This document shows positions 1 through 8,251 of a stretch of 64,000 bases of DNA, piece after piece (within the stretch, counting starts at the first letter, position 1; each line of letters opens with the position of its first letter). Made by a program: the position numbers and the translations under genes. Under the pieces are notes generated by a model. That model saw nothing but the letters and a program-made list of their open reading frames with translations, was not told the DNA's origin and made no database searches. Source of the DNA: Streptomyces zaomyceticus (lineage in GTDB: Bacteria > Actinomycetota > Actinomycetes > Streptomycetales > Streptomycetaceae); contig NZ_BNBZ01000004.1 of NCBI RefSeq assembly GCF_014656215.1, positions 1 through 64,000 of the forward strand. The letters run 5' to 3'.

Positions 1-25
1 CCCGGGTGCGATCACCGCACCCGGG
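1..25. terminator. Stem-loop at window edge
   Basis: A perfect inverted repeat (CCCGGGTGCG, 5-nt loop, CGCACCCGGG) lies just past the 3' end of nucS. It probably terminates nucS and/or a gene outside the window. There is no U-tract, as is common in this GC range. Positions 26-100 show nothing else. Confidence 0.6.
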
Positions 26-100
26 GCCGCCCCCGTTCTCCGCTCGGCCGTCCCGCACCCCGGAGGGCCAGGCCGTCCCTTCCGGATCTTGCCCGACGAC

Positions 101-772
101 CTAGAACAGCCGCAGCTTGTCGTCCTCGATGCCGCGCAGGGCGTTGTAGTCCAGGACCACACAGCCGATCCCGCGGTCCGTCGCGAGCACCCGCGCCTGC
201 GGCTTGATCTCCTGCGCCGCGAAGACGCCCCTCACCGGAGCGAGGTGCGGATCGCGGTTGAGCAGCTCCAGATAGCGGGTCAGCTGCTCGACGCCGTCGA
301 TCTCGCCGCGCCGCTTGATCTCGACCGCGACCGTCGCGCCGTCCGAGTCCCGGCACAGGATGTCCACCGGGCCGATCGCCGTCGGGTACTCGCGGCGGAT
401 CAGGGTGTAGCCCTCGCCGAGGGTCTCGATGCGGTCGGCGAGGAGCTCCTGGAGGTGCGCCTCGACGCCGTCCTTGATGAGACCCGGGTCCACACCCAGC
501 TCGTGCGAGGAGTCGTGGAGGATCTCCTCCATCGTGATGATCAGTTTCTCGCCCGCTTTGTTGATCACGGTCCAGATGCCGGCCTCGGCCTCGGTGCCCT
601 CCTTCAGGGTGCACGGCGGGGACATCCAGTTGAGCGGTTTGTACGCCCGGTCGTCCGCGTGGATGGAGACGCTGCCGTCTGCCTTGATCAGGATCAGACG
701 GGGCGCGGAGGGCAGGTGGGCCGTGAGCCGGCCCGCGTAGTCCACGGAGCAACGGGCAATGACGAGACGCAT
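101..772 (-). CDS. nucS: Endonuclease NucS (mismatch-specific)
   Basis: A 223-residue protein that matches the actinobacterial/archaeal NucS/EndoMS family. These enzymes cut double-stranded DNA at mismatches and provide non-canonical mismatch repair where MutS/MutL are absent. The C-terminal half carries the RecB-like nuclease core, with an Asp in PVDILCRD followed by VAVEIKRR (the D...E-x-K metal site). The N-terminus ([12 protein letters not shown]) is the usual family start. The reading frame extends 23 codons further upstream, but a TAGCGT -10-like box ends 8 nt before this ATG, which suggests a (nearly) leaderless mRNA and supports the shorter start. It is divergent from the next gene. 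In my recollection nucS is the neighbour of SCO5389 in Streptomyces. Confidence 0.93.
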   Translation of the reverse strand: MRLVIARCSVDYAGRLTAHLPSAPRLILIKADGSVSIHADDRAYKPLNWMSPPCTLKEGTEAEAGIWTVINKAGEKLIITMEEILHDSSHELGVDPGLIKDGVEAHLQELLADRIETLGEGYTLIRREYPTAIGPVDILCRDSDGATVAVEIKRRGEIDGVEQLTRYLELLNRDPHLAPVRGVFAAQEIKPQARVLATDRGIGCVVLDYNALRGIEDDKLRLF

Positions 773-780
773 GGTCGACA

Positions 781-786
781 ACGCTA
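781..786 (-). promoter_or_regulatory. -10 box of nucS, leaderless type
   Basis: TAGCGT on the minus strand with 8 nt to the nucS ATG. No Shine-Dalgarno is visible in between. Inferred from spacing only. Confidence 0.4.
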
Positions 787-989
787 CAAGACGGGCCCTC
801 TTCCGCGCGATTCGGTCATCGCCCGGACACCTCCGGGGCATGATCCTGAGCCGAACACCCGTCGGTTATCAGCCGGTTGTGTTCCCAATCTCCTGGTGCG
901 GTCTGGACTGCGCGCTTACCGTGGAAGCTGGAGGTCGTCGCCCGTGCACGCTGCGTGGCGGGCGGCCCGGCCTTCGTCCCTGCCCGCAA

Positions 990-1007
990 GACCCCGTGCG
1001 CGGGGTC
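990..1007 (+). other. Hairpin just upstream of a ribosome binding site
   Basis: GACCCCG-TGCG-CGGGGTC forms a 7-bp stem ending a few bases before the GAGAGGAG Shine-Dalgarno of the 1023 gene. It could modulate translation or mRNA stability, but this is inference. Confidence 0.35.
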
Positions 1008-1022
1008 GCGAGAGGAGAACCC

Positions 1023-1415
1023 ATGTCGCTCGACGTCTCACCGGCACTGTTGGAACAGGCCGAGCGAGGCGAGGTCGACGAAGCCGACTTCGTCGACTGC
1101 GTCCGGACCTCCCTGCCCTACGCATGGGAGATGATCAGTTCTCTGGTGGCCCAGCTGAAGGTCGACGGCGGAGAGTTCGCCGACAACCAGACGCCGCCGC
1201 CGAATGAGCAGGCACGTGGTCAGCTGCTGCGCGCGCTCGCGAGCGACGCCATTCGTGGTGCGCTGCAGCGGCACTTCGGGGTGCGTCTCGCCTTCCAGAA
1301 CTGCCACCGGGTGGCGGTGTTCCCGCTGGACCCGTCGGTGGACGAGCGGCTCGCCCGCTTCACGTCCGTACGGGGGCAACTGCTGAACCAGTCGCCGGAA
1401 CTGCGCGACTGCTGA
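1023..1415 (+). CDS. SCO5389-family conserved protein
   Basis: A 130-residue soluble acidic protein, widely conserved in Streptomyces next to nucS and known by the S. coelicolor locus name. No catalytic motif, signal peptide or membrane segment is visible. The N-terminal half is rich in acidic residues and contains the segment YAWEMISSLVAQL; the middle contains QARGQLLRALASDAIRGAL. The start is fixed by a strong Shine-Dalgarno (GAGAGGAG) 6 nt before ATG 1023; the frame is open further upstream but without a ribosome site. It ends in a large structured hairpin shared with the converging LLM gene. Function is unknown to me. Confidence 0.8.
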   Translation: MSLDVSPALLEQAERGEVDEADFVDCVRTSLPYAWEMISSLVAQLKVDGGEFADNQTPPPNEQARGQLLRALASDAIRGALQRHFGVRLAFQNCHRVAVFPLDPSVDERLARFTSVRGQLLNQSPELRDC

Positions 1416-1421
1416 GACATG

Positions 1422-1503
1422 GTGCTGCCGCTCCCCGTCGCGGGAGACGCGATCGATGCGTGTCGACGCGCATCGCCGCGGGGAGATGCCGGAGCGGCAG
1501 CAC
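1422..1503. terminator. Nested bidirectional terminator hairpin
   Basis: GTGCTGCCGCTCC pairs with GGAGCGGCAGCAC, enclosing a second hairpin around CGATGCG/CGCATCG. It sits between converging genes ending at 1415 and 1550 and probably terminates both. Confidence 0.65.
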
Positions 1504-1549
1504 GGTCCCACCCCCGTCCGTACGGGCCTTCTCCACCCGGTCCGTACGG

Positions 1550-2584
1550 TCAGACGAGCAGCGGCAGGACCTCCGCGCCCAGCCGCCGCACGTTCTCCTC
1601 GGTCGCCGCTAGGTCGCCCGTGCCCTCGGCCAGCAGCGCGAAGCGGGTGATGCCCGTGCGTTCCGCGGTCGCCGCGAGCCGGTCCGCCGCGCGCCGGGGC
1701 GTGCCCACCGGGTGCAGCCCGCACAGCAGCTCCGTGTACGCCACGGGGTCCCGCATCGACCGGTGCCGGCCGTCGACCGTGACATGCGCGTCGAGCCCCT
1801 GCTTCAGCCAGCCCGGCATCGCCTTCACCAGCGCCTCCGCCGCGTCCGTGCCCCGGTCCGCGAGCTGCGCCACCCCCGCCGACACATGGCCGGCCCCGAT
1901 CCGCGCGATCTCGTCCGGGTCCCGCCCGGCCTCCCGGGCGCAGCGCTTCCAGGCCGCGACCATCTCGGCCTTGTCCTCGTCGCCGCAGTGCATCCCGAGC
2001 AGCATCGGCAGTCCGCGCTCCGCGGCCAGCCGCACGCTCCTGGGCGAGGTGCAGGCCACCACGACCTCGGGGGCCGCCGCGCCGCCGATCAGCTCGTCGG
2101 GGCGGGGCACCACCGGCACCTCGCGGAAGGCGAATCGTTCTCCCCCGGCGCCGACGCGCGGCTCGGTGAGCCAGCGGAGCAGCAGGTCGAGCGATTCGGG
2201 GAAGCCGTTCTCGTACGCGCCGAGGCCCGAGCCGAACACCTCCAGGTCGACCCAGGGCCCGCCCCGGCCCACCCCCAGGGTGAACCTGCCGCCCGAGGTC
2301 AGATGCAGCAGCGCCGCCTGCTCGCCCAGGGCGACCGGGTGGACGGTCGGCAGCACACTCACCGCCGTGCCCACCCGCAGTCGCCGCGTGCGCCCGAGGA
2401 GCAGTGCGGCCAGTGTCACGGCCGAGGGGCAGACCCCGTACGGCACGAAGTGGTGCTCGGCCAGCCAGACCGAGTCGAGGCCCGCCTCCTCGGCGACCTC
2501 GGCGGTCCGTACCGCCCGGTGCAGGGCCTCACCCTGTCCCTGGCCCGGGAACTGGGCGGCCAGAACGAACGTACCCACGCGCAT
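1550..2584 (-). CDS. LLM-class flavin-dependent oxidoreductase
   Basis: A 344-residue bacterial-luciferase-like monooxygenase/reductase with a TIM-barrel fold, using FMN or F420 in this family. The start MRVGTFVLAAQFPGQ and the segment DSVWLAEHHF near residues 40-50 are typical, as are the GRFTLGVGRG and VVVACTSP segments. ATG 2584 is supported by an AAAGGAGG ribosome site 8 nt upstream; the longer open frame lacks one. The physiological substrate cannot be told from sequence. It converges on the SCO5389-type gene and is divergent from the small Cys/His protein. Confidence 0.85.
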   Translation of the reverse strand: MRVGTFVLAAQFPGQGQGEALHRAVRTAEVAEEAGLDSVWLAEHHFVPYGVCPSAVTLAALLLGRTRRLRVGTAVSVLPTVHPVALGEQAALLHLTSGGRFTLGVGRGGPWVDLEVFGSGLGAYENGFPESLDLLLRWLTEPRVGAGGERFAFREVPVVPRPDELIGGAAAPEVVVACTSPRSVRLAAERGLPMLLGMHCGDEDKAEMVAAWKRCAREAGRDPDEIARIGAGHVSAGVAQLADRGTDAAEALVKAMPGWLKQGLDAHVTVDGRHRSMRDPVAYTELLCGLHPVGTPRRAADRLAATAERTGITRFALLAEGTGDLAATEENVRRLGAEVLPLLV

Positions 2585-2783
2585 CGCCTTGTGCCTCCTT
2601 TGCGGCCGACGCGTAACTCCCCTCGCATCGGCAACAACGTCTGACACGTGCCAAAGGCAACGGCCGTTCATGAAGTTCTTGCGATTTTCGGCTAAGCCGT
2701 CCCGGGCGGGGCCCGGGGCACCGGGTGGCGGCCCGTAGGCTTGACGGAACGGTCCGTGTTCCCAGACCCCGTGAGGTGTGCCC

Positions 2784-3113
2784 GTGTCCCCGCGCCACAA
2801 CCGCTCCCGAGGCGGCGAGAAGCCCGAACAGCAGCAGGGCGACAACGGCGACCGGTACGGCGGCGCGCAGCGCAGCGAGACCTGGCAGGGCGAGGAGTGG
2901 TACGTCCGCCTCGTCGCCGGGGCGAGCGCGCCCGGCAAGCGCTACCGCTGCCCCGGCTGCGACCAGGAGATCCCGGGGGGCGCCCCGCACGTGGTCGCCT
3001 GGCCGGAGTACGGGGGAGTGGACGACCGGCGCCACTGGCACAAGGCCTGCTGGAACGCGAAGGACCGCCGCACCAGCAGGGTGCAGCGGTCCCGCAACGC
3101 GCCGAAGTACTGA
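2784..3113 (+). CDS. Small Cys/His protein, putative zinc-binding
   Basis: A 109-residue basic, hydrophilic protein. A Gln/Gly/Glu-rich N-terminus (residues 1-35) precedes a compact domain holding RYRCPGC, an APHVVAW segment and RRHWHKACW. This Cys-x2-Cys plus His/His/Cys set looks like a zinc ribbon, which is inference. Homologues in Streptomyces are often labelled ATP/GTP-binding, but I see no P-loop. The start is GTG 2784 because GAGGT lies 6-7 nt before it; an in-frame GTG two codons earlier is too close to that site. Its stop codon lies in a short tandem duplication (3101-3145). Confidence 0.7.
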   Translation: MSPRHNRSRGGEKPEQQQGDNGDRYGGAQRSETWQGEEWYVRLVAGASAPGKRYRCPGCDQEIPGGAPHVVAWPEYGGVDDRRHWHKACWNAKDRRTSRVQRSRNAPKY

Positions 3114-3145
3114 GCCCCCGGCCGGCCGAAGTACTGAGCCCCGGC
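3101..3145. repeat. 24-bp tandem duplication across a stop codon
   Basis: GCCGAAGTACTGAGCCCC occurs at 3101 and again at 3125, so the last codons and stop of the preceding gene are duplicated in frame. The second copy is untranslated. Confidence 0.8.
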
Positions 3146-3981
3146 TACACGTCCCGGTTGTTCAGCAGGGCGAACGCTCCGGCGAGCGCGACCCCGGCGA
3201 CCCCGGTCATGATCAGCAGCGGCTCCCAGCCCGACGGACCGTTCTCACCGAACGGAGGCTGCGCCGCGTACAGCGAGATCATCTGCGAGGGGATCGCGTA
3301 GGTGAAGAGCCACTCCTGCACGGACTTCAGCGCCTCGGAGAACATGAACAGCGCCGCCACCAGCGGCAGCAGCAGCAGACCGATCATCACCGTGATCGCG
3401 CCCGCCGAGTGCCGGATCAGCGTGCCGAGCGCCAGCGAGAGCAGTCCGAGCATGGCCAGGTAGGCGCCCGCGCCGACCGTCGCCCGCAGCCAGTCGGACG
3501 CCGACGGCGAGGCCGCCGTGTCCACCAGGGCCACCTGCCCGGCGCCCACGATCGCGGCGACCACGGTCGTCACGGTGAAGACCAGCAGGAAGAAGACGAT
3601 CGCCTTGGCCGTCAGCACCCGGGCCCGGCTCGGGCACGCCGTCAGGGTCGTACGGATCATGCCGGTGCCGTACTCGGAGGCGATGGTCAGCACGCCGAGC
3701 GTGATGACGCAGATCGAGGCCGGCAGCATCCCGAAGAAGCCGAAGCCGAGCGCGGACTCGTCGCCCATCGGCGCCTCGGAGCTCGCGGCGATCGCCGCCA
3801 CCCCCAGGCCGATGACCAGCATCAGCAGGATCATGACCCCGAGCGTCCACAGCGTCGAACGCACCGAGCGGATCTTCGTCCACTCGGAGGCGAGGGCGTC
3901 ACCGAGGTTCGCCCTGCGGACCGGGATCGGCGAGACGTAGGAGTGCGGCGCCGGAGCGTGATGCGGGGCGGGGGCGGTCAT
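3145..3981 (-). CDS. ABC-2 type transporter permease (exporter 1)
   Basis: A 278-residue membrane protein with about six hydrophobic segments, among them LWTLGVMILLMLVIGLGVAA and a C-terminal MTGVAGVALAGAFALL. A soluble Pro/His-rich N-terminus of about 25 residues precedes the family signature ASEWTKIRSVRSTLWT. Conserved SEYGTGMIRTTL sits in the first cytoplasmic loop region. ATG 3981 overlaps the stop of its ATPase by 4 nt (ATGA), so the pair is translationally coupled. Substrate unknown; in Streptomyces such pairs act in drug, lipid or peptide efflux. Confidence 0.88.
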   Translation of the reverse strand: MTAPAPHHAPAPHSYVSPIPVRRANLGDALASEWTKIRSVRSTLWTLGVMILLMLVIGLGVAAIAASSEAPMGDESALGFGFFGMLPASICVITLGVLTIASEYGTGMIRTTLTACPSRARVLTAKAIVFFLLVFTVTTVVAAIVGAGQVALVDTAASPSASDWLRATVGAGAYLAMLGLLSLALGTLIRHSAGAITVMIGLLLLPLVAALFMFSEALKSVQEWLFTYAIPSQMISLYAAQPPFGENGPSGWEPLLIMTGVAGVALAGAFALLNNRDV

Positions 3982-5132
3982 CGGGCGTCCTTGGGGGTGT
4001 CGCTCGGCTGGGGGGTACCCGGCTGCGGAGCGGCCGGAGAGGCGTACGGGCCCGGCGCGGGCGCCTGGCCGGGAGCCCCGGCGTAAGGATTCTGTCCGGG
4101 CGGCGGCGGGGCGTACCAGCCCTGCTGCGGCACCTCCTGGACCACGGGCTGCGGCGGCATGCCGTACCCGTGGTGGCCGGGCTGCTGCGGCGGCTGGAGG
4201 TGCGCGAGCCGGTCGTCGGTGGAGCGGTAGTCCACGGCGCCCTGCGTCAGACGCATGTACGCCTCCTCCAGGGAGGCCTGGTGCGGGGACAGCTCCCAGA
4301 GCCGTACGTCCGCGTCGTGCGCGAGATCGCTGATCCTCGGCAGGGGCAGACCGGTCACCCGCATCGCGCCGTCCGGCTCGGACATCACCTGGCCGCCGGC
4401 CTCCATGAGGGCCGCCGTCAGCTTCTCCCGCTGTCCCGGCTCGGTCCCCGGGGTCCGCACCCGGGCGAAGTCGGCGGAGTTCGCCGAGATGAAGTCGGTG
4501 ACGCTCATGTCCGCGAGCAGCTGCCCGCGGCCGATCACGATCAGATGGTCGGCGGTGAGGGCCATCTCGCTCATGAGGTGGCTGGAGACGAAGACCGTCC
4601 GCCCCTCGGCGGCCAGCTTCTTCATCAGGTTGCGGACCCAGAGGATGCCCTCGGGGTCCAGGCCGTTGACCGGCTCGTCGAAGAGCAGCACCTGCGGGTC
4701 GCCGAGCAGCGCCGCCGCGATGCCGAGCCGCTGGCCCATGCCGAGCGAGAAGCCCTTGGAGCGCCGCTTGGCGACGTCCTGGAGGCCGACCACGCCGAGG
4801 ACCTCGTCGACGCGCTGCGCCGGGATGCCGGCGAGCTGCGCGAGCGACAGCAGATGGCTGCGCGCGCTCCGCCCGCCGTGCACGGCCTTGGCGTCGAGCA
4901 GCGCGCCGACCTGCCGGGGCGCGTTCGGCAGCTGCCGGAAGGGGTGGCCGCCGATCGTGACATGTCCCGCGGTGGGCCGGTCGAGGCCCAGGATCATGCG
5001 CATCGTGGTCGACTTGCCCGACCCGTTGGGCCCCAGGAACCCGGTGACGACACCGGGCCTCACCTGGAAGGAAAGGTTGTACACGGCCGTCTTGGCGCCG
5101 TAGCGCTTCGTCAGGCCGACTGCCTCGATCAT
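3978..5132 (-). CDS. ABC transporter ATP-binding protein with Pro/Gln tail
   Basis: A 384-residue ATPase. Residues 1-300 form a standard DrrA/CcmA-like cassette: Walker A GPNGSGKST, signature SLGMGQRLGIA, Walker B VLLFDEP and an H-loop in SSHLMSE. The last ~75 residues are an unusual Pro/Gln/Gly/Tyr-rich low-complexity tail absent from the sister ATPase at 6116. The start MIEAVGLTKRYG is chosen by family consensus; GGAG lies very close to it and another in-frame ATG exists 10 codons upstream. It forms a coupled operon with the permease downstream. Confidence 0.88.
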   Translation of the reverse strand: MIEAVGLTKRYGAKTAVYNLSFQVRPGVVTGFLGPNGSGKSTTMRMILGLDRPTAGHVTIGGHPFRQLPNAPRQVGALLDAKAVHGGRSARSHLLSLAQLAGIPAQRVDEVLGVVGLQDVAKRRSKGFSLGMGQRLGIAAALLGDPQVLLFDEPVNGLDPEGILWVRNLMKKLAAEGRTVFVSSHLMSEMALTADHLIVIGRGQLLADMSVTDFISANSADFARVRTPGTEPGQREKLTAALMEAGGQVMSEPDGAMRVTGLPLPRISDLAHDADVRLWELSPHQASLEEAYMRLTQGAVDYRSTDDRLAHLQPPQQPGHHGYGMPPQPVVQEVPQQGWYAPPPPGQNPYAGAPGQAPAPGPYASPAAPQPGTPQPSDTPKDAR

Positions 5133-5202
5133 TCTCCAGCCCCATCGACAGGTCGGTCTCATCCATGTCGGGGCCGTGGCGGCCGAAGGCCGAGCCCCCC
5201 GT

Positions 5203-5219
5203 ATGAGCTAGGAGCTTAT
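5203..5219. promoter_or_regulatory. Inverted repeat upstream of exporter 1
   Basis: ATGAGCT-AGG-AGCTTAT is an imperfect palindrome (6 of 7 pairs) about 70 bp upstream of the ATPase start. It is a candidate repressor site; no dedicated regulator gene adjoins it. Confidence 0.3.
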
Positions 5220-5298
5220 CCAGCCGTTGACGGTTCCGGCGAAGTGGAGACGACCTCCGGGCCCGCTCCGGGGGGAACCTCAGGGTTCTCCCCCAGGG

Positions 5299-5342
5299 GG
5301 CCCGGACGGCTCGGGCGTCCGGCCCGGACGGCTCAGGCGTCC
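5299..5342. repeat. 22-bp tandem repeat including a stop codon
   Basis: GGCCCGGACGGCTC-GGGCGTCC is repeated directly at 5299 and 5321 with one mismatch. The second copy contains the end of the permease gene at 5333. Confidence 0.75.
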
Positions 5343-6112
5343 CGCTTCTTCAGCACCAGGTAGCCGCCGAGCAGCGCGGCCGCCACCCAGAGCACCATGA
5401 TCCCCAGCCCGCCCCACGGGCCGTACGGAGCCGGCTCCGAGTTCATGGCGTCGGGGATGACCCGCATGATCTTCGCGCCGGCCTGGTCCGGGAAGTACTG
5501 GGCCACCTCCTTCGCCTTCGGCACCGCCGAGAGGATGTTGGAGACCAGCAGGAGGAACGGCACCAGGATGCCGAGCGACAGCATCGACGAACGCAGCATC
5601 GCCGCCACGCCCATGGAGAACAGGGCGATCAGCCCCATGTAGAGCCCGGCGCCGAACACGGCGCGCAGCACGTTGTCGTCACCGATCGAGGCGCTGTGCT
5701 CGCCCAGCAGGGCCTGCGACAGGAAGAAGGTGAGGAAGCTCGTCGCGAGCCCCACCAGGAGGGCGAGGCCGCCCGCCACCGCGATCTTCGAGAACAGGAA
5801 GGTCGCGCGCTGCGGCACGGCCGCCAGCGAGGTGCGGATCATGCCGGAGGAGTACTCGGTCCCCACCACCAGGACACCGAAGACCACCATCGCCAGCTGG
5901 CCCAGGACCATCCCGGAGAAGCTGACCAGGGTGGGGTCGAAGGTGACCCGCTCCGCCTCGCTCAGATCGTCGAAGGTGGAGCTCACCAGGGCGCTCAGCC
6001 CCGCACCCATCGCCACGGTGACGAGGAAGGCGCTCGCGAGCGACCAGACGGTCGACGAGACCGTCCGGATCTTGGTCCACTCGGACTGCAGGACCGCGGA
6101 TGCCGCTGCCAT
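5333..6112 (-). CDS. ABC-2 type transporter permease (exporter 2)
   Basis: A 259-residue membrane protein, paralogous to the permease at 3145. It has the same LQSEWTKIRTVSSTVWS opening, a TEYSSGMIRTSL motif and about six membrane segments. The start MAAASAVLQSEW lies 3 nt after the stop of its ATPase, so the two are co-translated. The tandem arrangement of two homologous ATPase-permease pairs suggests local duplication; whether they form one mixed complex or two exporters is open. Confidence 0.88.
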   Translation of the reverse strand: MAAASAVLQSEWTKIRTVSSTVWSLASAFLVTVAMGAGLSALVSSTFDDLSEAERVTFDPTLVSFSGMVLGQLAMVVFGVLVVGTEYSSGMIRTSLAAVPQRATFLFSKIAVAGGLALLVGLATSFLTFFLSQALLGEHSASIGDDNVLRAVFGAGLYMGLIALFSMGVAAMLRSSMLSLGILVPFLLLVSNILSAVPKAKEVAQYFPDQAGAKIMRVIPDAMNSEPAPYGPWGGLGIMVLWVAAALLGGYLVLKKRDA

Positions 6113-6115
6113 CGT

Positions 6116-7084
6116 TCAGGCTCCCTGGGAGGTCTTGCCCCACTGGGGGCCGGGCGCCGGAGCGCCACCGTGTACATCGGTGCCGTGCGCGTGGTACTCC
6201 ACCGCACCCGCCGTCATCTGCATGAAGGCCTCCTCGAGCGAGGCGCGCTGGGAGCTCAGCTCGTGCAGCACGATCGCGTGCTCGGCCGCGAGTTCGCCCA
6301 GCTTCTCGGTCGTCGTCCCGTCCACCTCCAGGCTGCCGCTGCCCGCCTCGACCGCGATGAACCCATTGGCGTGCAGCACGTCCCGGAGCCGCTCCTGCTG
6401 CGGCGAACGCAGCCGTACATAACTCCGGGAATTCTGCTGGATGAAATCCGCCATCGACGTGTCGGCCAGCAGCTTTCCCTGCCCGATCACGATCAGATGA
6501 TCGGCCGTCAGCGCCATTTCACTCATCAGATGGCTGGAAACGAAGATCGTCCGGCCTTCGGCCGCCAACGCCTTCATCAGATTGCGGATCCAGTGAATTC
6601 CCTCGGGGTCCAGACCATTGACGGGTTCGTCGAACATCAGGATCTCGGGATCGCCGAGCAGCGCGGACGCGATGCCGAGCCGCTGTCCCATACCGAGGGA
6701 GAAACCCTTCGACTTCTTCTTCGCGACCGGCGTCAGACCCACCATGTCCAGCACCTCGCCCACCCGGCGTTCCGGGATGCGGTTCGACTGCGCCAGACAC
6801 AGCAGGTTGTTGTACGCCGAGCGGCCCCCGTGCATCGCCTTGGCGTCGAGCAGCGCACCGATGTACTTCAGCGGCTCATCGAGCTCCCGGTAGTGCTTGC
6901 CGTCGATCCGGACCGTCCCGCTCGTCGGGTTGTCCAGATCCAGCATCATGCGCATCGTCGTCGACTTGCCCGCCCCGTTGGGCCCGAGGAAGCCGGTGAT
7001 CACCCCCGGACGCACCTGGAAGGAGAGATGGTCGACCGCGGTCTTCGCCCCGAATCGCTTGGTCAGGCCCTCAAGCTCGATCAT
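6116..7084 (-). CDS. ABC transporter ATP-binding protein (exporter 2)
   Basis: A 322-residue ATPase with Walker A GPNGAGKST, signature SLGMGQRLGIA, Walker B ILMFDEP and SSHLMSEMALT. Residues ~225-300 form the C-terminal regulatory extension common to DrrA-type proteins. Compared with the paralogue at 3978 it lacks the Pro/Gln-rich tail. The start MIELEGLTKRFG fits the family, and a TAGGTT -10 box 7 nt upstream with no Shine-Dalgarno indicates a leaderless transcript, so the 8-codon longer frame is rejected. Confidence 0.9.
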   Translation of the reverse strand: MIELEGLTKRFGAKTAVDHLSFQVRPGVITGFLGPNGAGKSTTMRMMLDLDNPTSGTVRIDGKHYRELDEPLKYIGALLDAKAMHGGRSAYNNLLCLAQSNRIPERRVGEVLDMVGLTPVAKKKSKGFSLGMGQRLGIASALLGDPEILMFDEPVNGLDPEGIHWIRNLMKALAAEGRTIFVSSHLMSEMALTADHLIVIGQGKLLADTSMADFIQQNSRSYVRLRSPQQERLRDVLHANGFIAVEAGSGSLEVDGTTTEKLGELAAEHAIVLHELSSQRASLEEAFMQMTAGAVEYHAHGTDVHGGAPAPGPQWGKTSQGA

Positions 7085-7091
7085 GCGCACC

Positions 7092-7097
7092 AACCTA
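7092..7097 (-). promoter_or_regulatory. Leaderless -10 box for exporter 2
   Basis: TAGGTT on the minus strand, then 7 nt, then ATG 7084. This is the spacing expected when transcription starts on the A of the start codon. Confidence 0.5.
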
Positions 7098-7106
7098 CGG
7101 GCGCGC

Positions 7107-7138
7107 AAAACCCCCCGCCACTGGAATGGCGGGGGGTT
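7107..7138 (-). terminator. Rho-independent terminator of filP
   Basis: A 10-bp stem CCCCCCGCCA/TGGCGGGGGG with a 6-nt loop. On the minus strand it is followed by TTTT, giving the cleanest intrinsic terminator in the window. Confidence 0.9.
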
Positions 7139-7201
7139 CGGGCAACGCTACGCACTTGTTACCGGCCGTGCGCCCACCGGACCGGAACGGCCCGGACGAC
7201 G

Positions 7202-8137
7202 TCAGCGGGACTGCTGGGCCGGAACACCGGCCGGACGCTCGTCGTCGATCGGCGAGCCGGCCGCCGCCACCGCGGCACCGGTCAGCGTCGCCAGCATCTC
7301 GCGGACGTTGGTCAGCTGCGCGTTGATCGAGTCCCGGCGGTTCGTCAGCGCCGCCAGCTCGCGCTCCGATTCGCTGCGGATCCGGTCGGCCTTGGCGTTC
7401 GCGTCGGCCACGATGTCCTCGGCCTGGCGCTGCGCGGTCTCGACCGTCTGACGGGCCCGGCGCTCCGCGTCCGTACGCAGCTTCTCGGCCTCCAGGCGCA
7501 GCTGCTCGGCGCGGTGCTCGATCTCCGCGAGGCGCTTCTCGGCCTTGGCCTGACGCGAGGCCAGGTCCCGCTCCGACTGCTCGCGGCGCTTCGCCAGGTT
7601 GGTCTCGAAGTCCGCGGCGGCCTGGGCGGCCTTGGCGCGGGTCTCCTCGAAGAGGGCGTCCGCCTCCTCGCGCTTCGACTGCGCGTCCTTCTGCGCCTCG
7701 CCACGCAGCGAGTTGGCCTCGCCCTGCGCCTTCTCGACGATCCGGACGCCCTCGTCCTCGGCCTTCGACTTGCGCTCGGCCGCGAAGGACTCCGCGTCGT
7801 TGCGCACCTGCTGGGCGGCCGACTCGGCCAGCTCGCGGTGCTGCTCGGCGGCGCGACGGGCCTCCTCACGCAGGTCCTTCGCCTCCTCCTCGGCCAGCCG
7901 GAGGATCTTCTCGACCCGGGCGCCGAGCCCCGCGTACGACGGCTCGGCGTCGGTGACCTGCGCCTGGGCGTTCTGCGTCTCGAGGTGGAGCTCCTCGATG
8001 CGCTTCTCCAGGGAGGTGATGCGGGACAGGGCACTGTCGCGGTCGGAAACGAGCTTGGTAATGCGGTCGTCCACCTGACCGCGGTCGTAACCGCGCCGCA
8101 CGAGCTCGAAGCCGAAGGGGGAGGATGTGTCGCTCAT
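7202..8137 (-). CDS. filP: FilP, intermediate-filament-like coiled-coil protein
   Basis: A 311-residue protein, about the length of S. coelicolor FilP. After a short head (FGFELVRRGYDRGQVDDRI, residues 8-26) almost the whole chain is an Ala/Glu/Arg/Lys-rich coiled coil, ending in an Ala/Pro tail. FilP assembles into cytoskeletal networks behind the hyphal tip, interacts with DivIVA and Scy, and gives hyphae mechanical strength. The ATG is preceded by AGGAAACC. It lies 114 bp downstream of scy on the same strand and ends at a strong intrinsic terminator, so it may be expressed alone or with scy. Confidence 0.95.
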   Translation of the reverse strand: MSDTSSPFGFELVRRGYDRGQVDDRITKLVSDRDSALSRITSLEKRIEELHLETQNAQAQVTDAEPSYAGLGARVEKILRLAEEEAKDLREEARRAAEQHRELAESAAQQVRNDAESFAAERKSKAEDEGVRIVEKAQGEANSLRGEAQKDAQSKREEADALFEETRAKAAQAAADFETNLAKRREQSERDLASRQAKAEKRLAEIEHRAEQLRLEAEKLRTDAERRARQTVETAQRQAEDIVADANAKADRIRSESERELAALTNRRDSINAQLTNVREMLATLTGAAVAAAGSPIDDERPAGVPAQQSR

Positions 8138-8251
8138 GGGTTTCCTGTCGAATGAGACCGGTGAGGTGTTAGAGGGAATCCTAGGGGCCGAAGCGGCGTG
8201 TCATCGAGCGTATGCCCGTTTGATCTGGAGAATGTCCAGCCTTTTGAGTGG

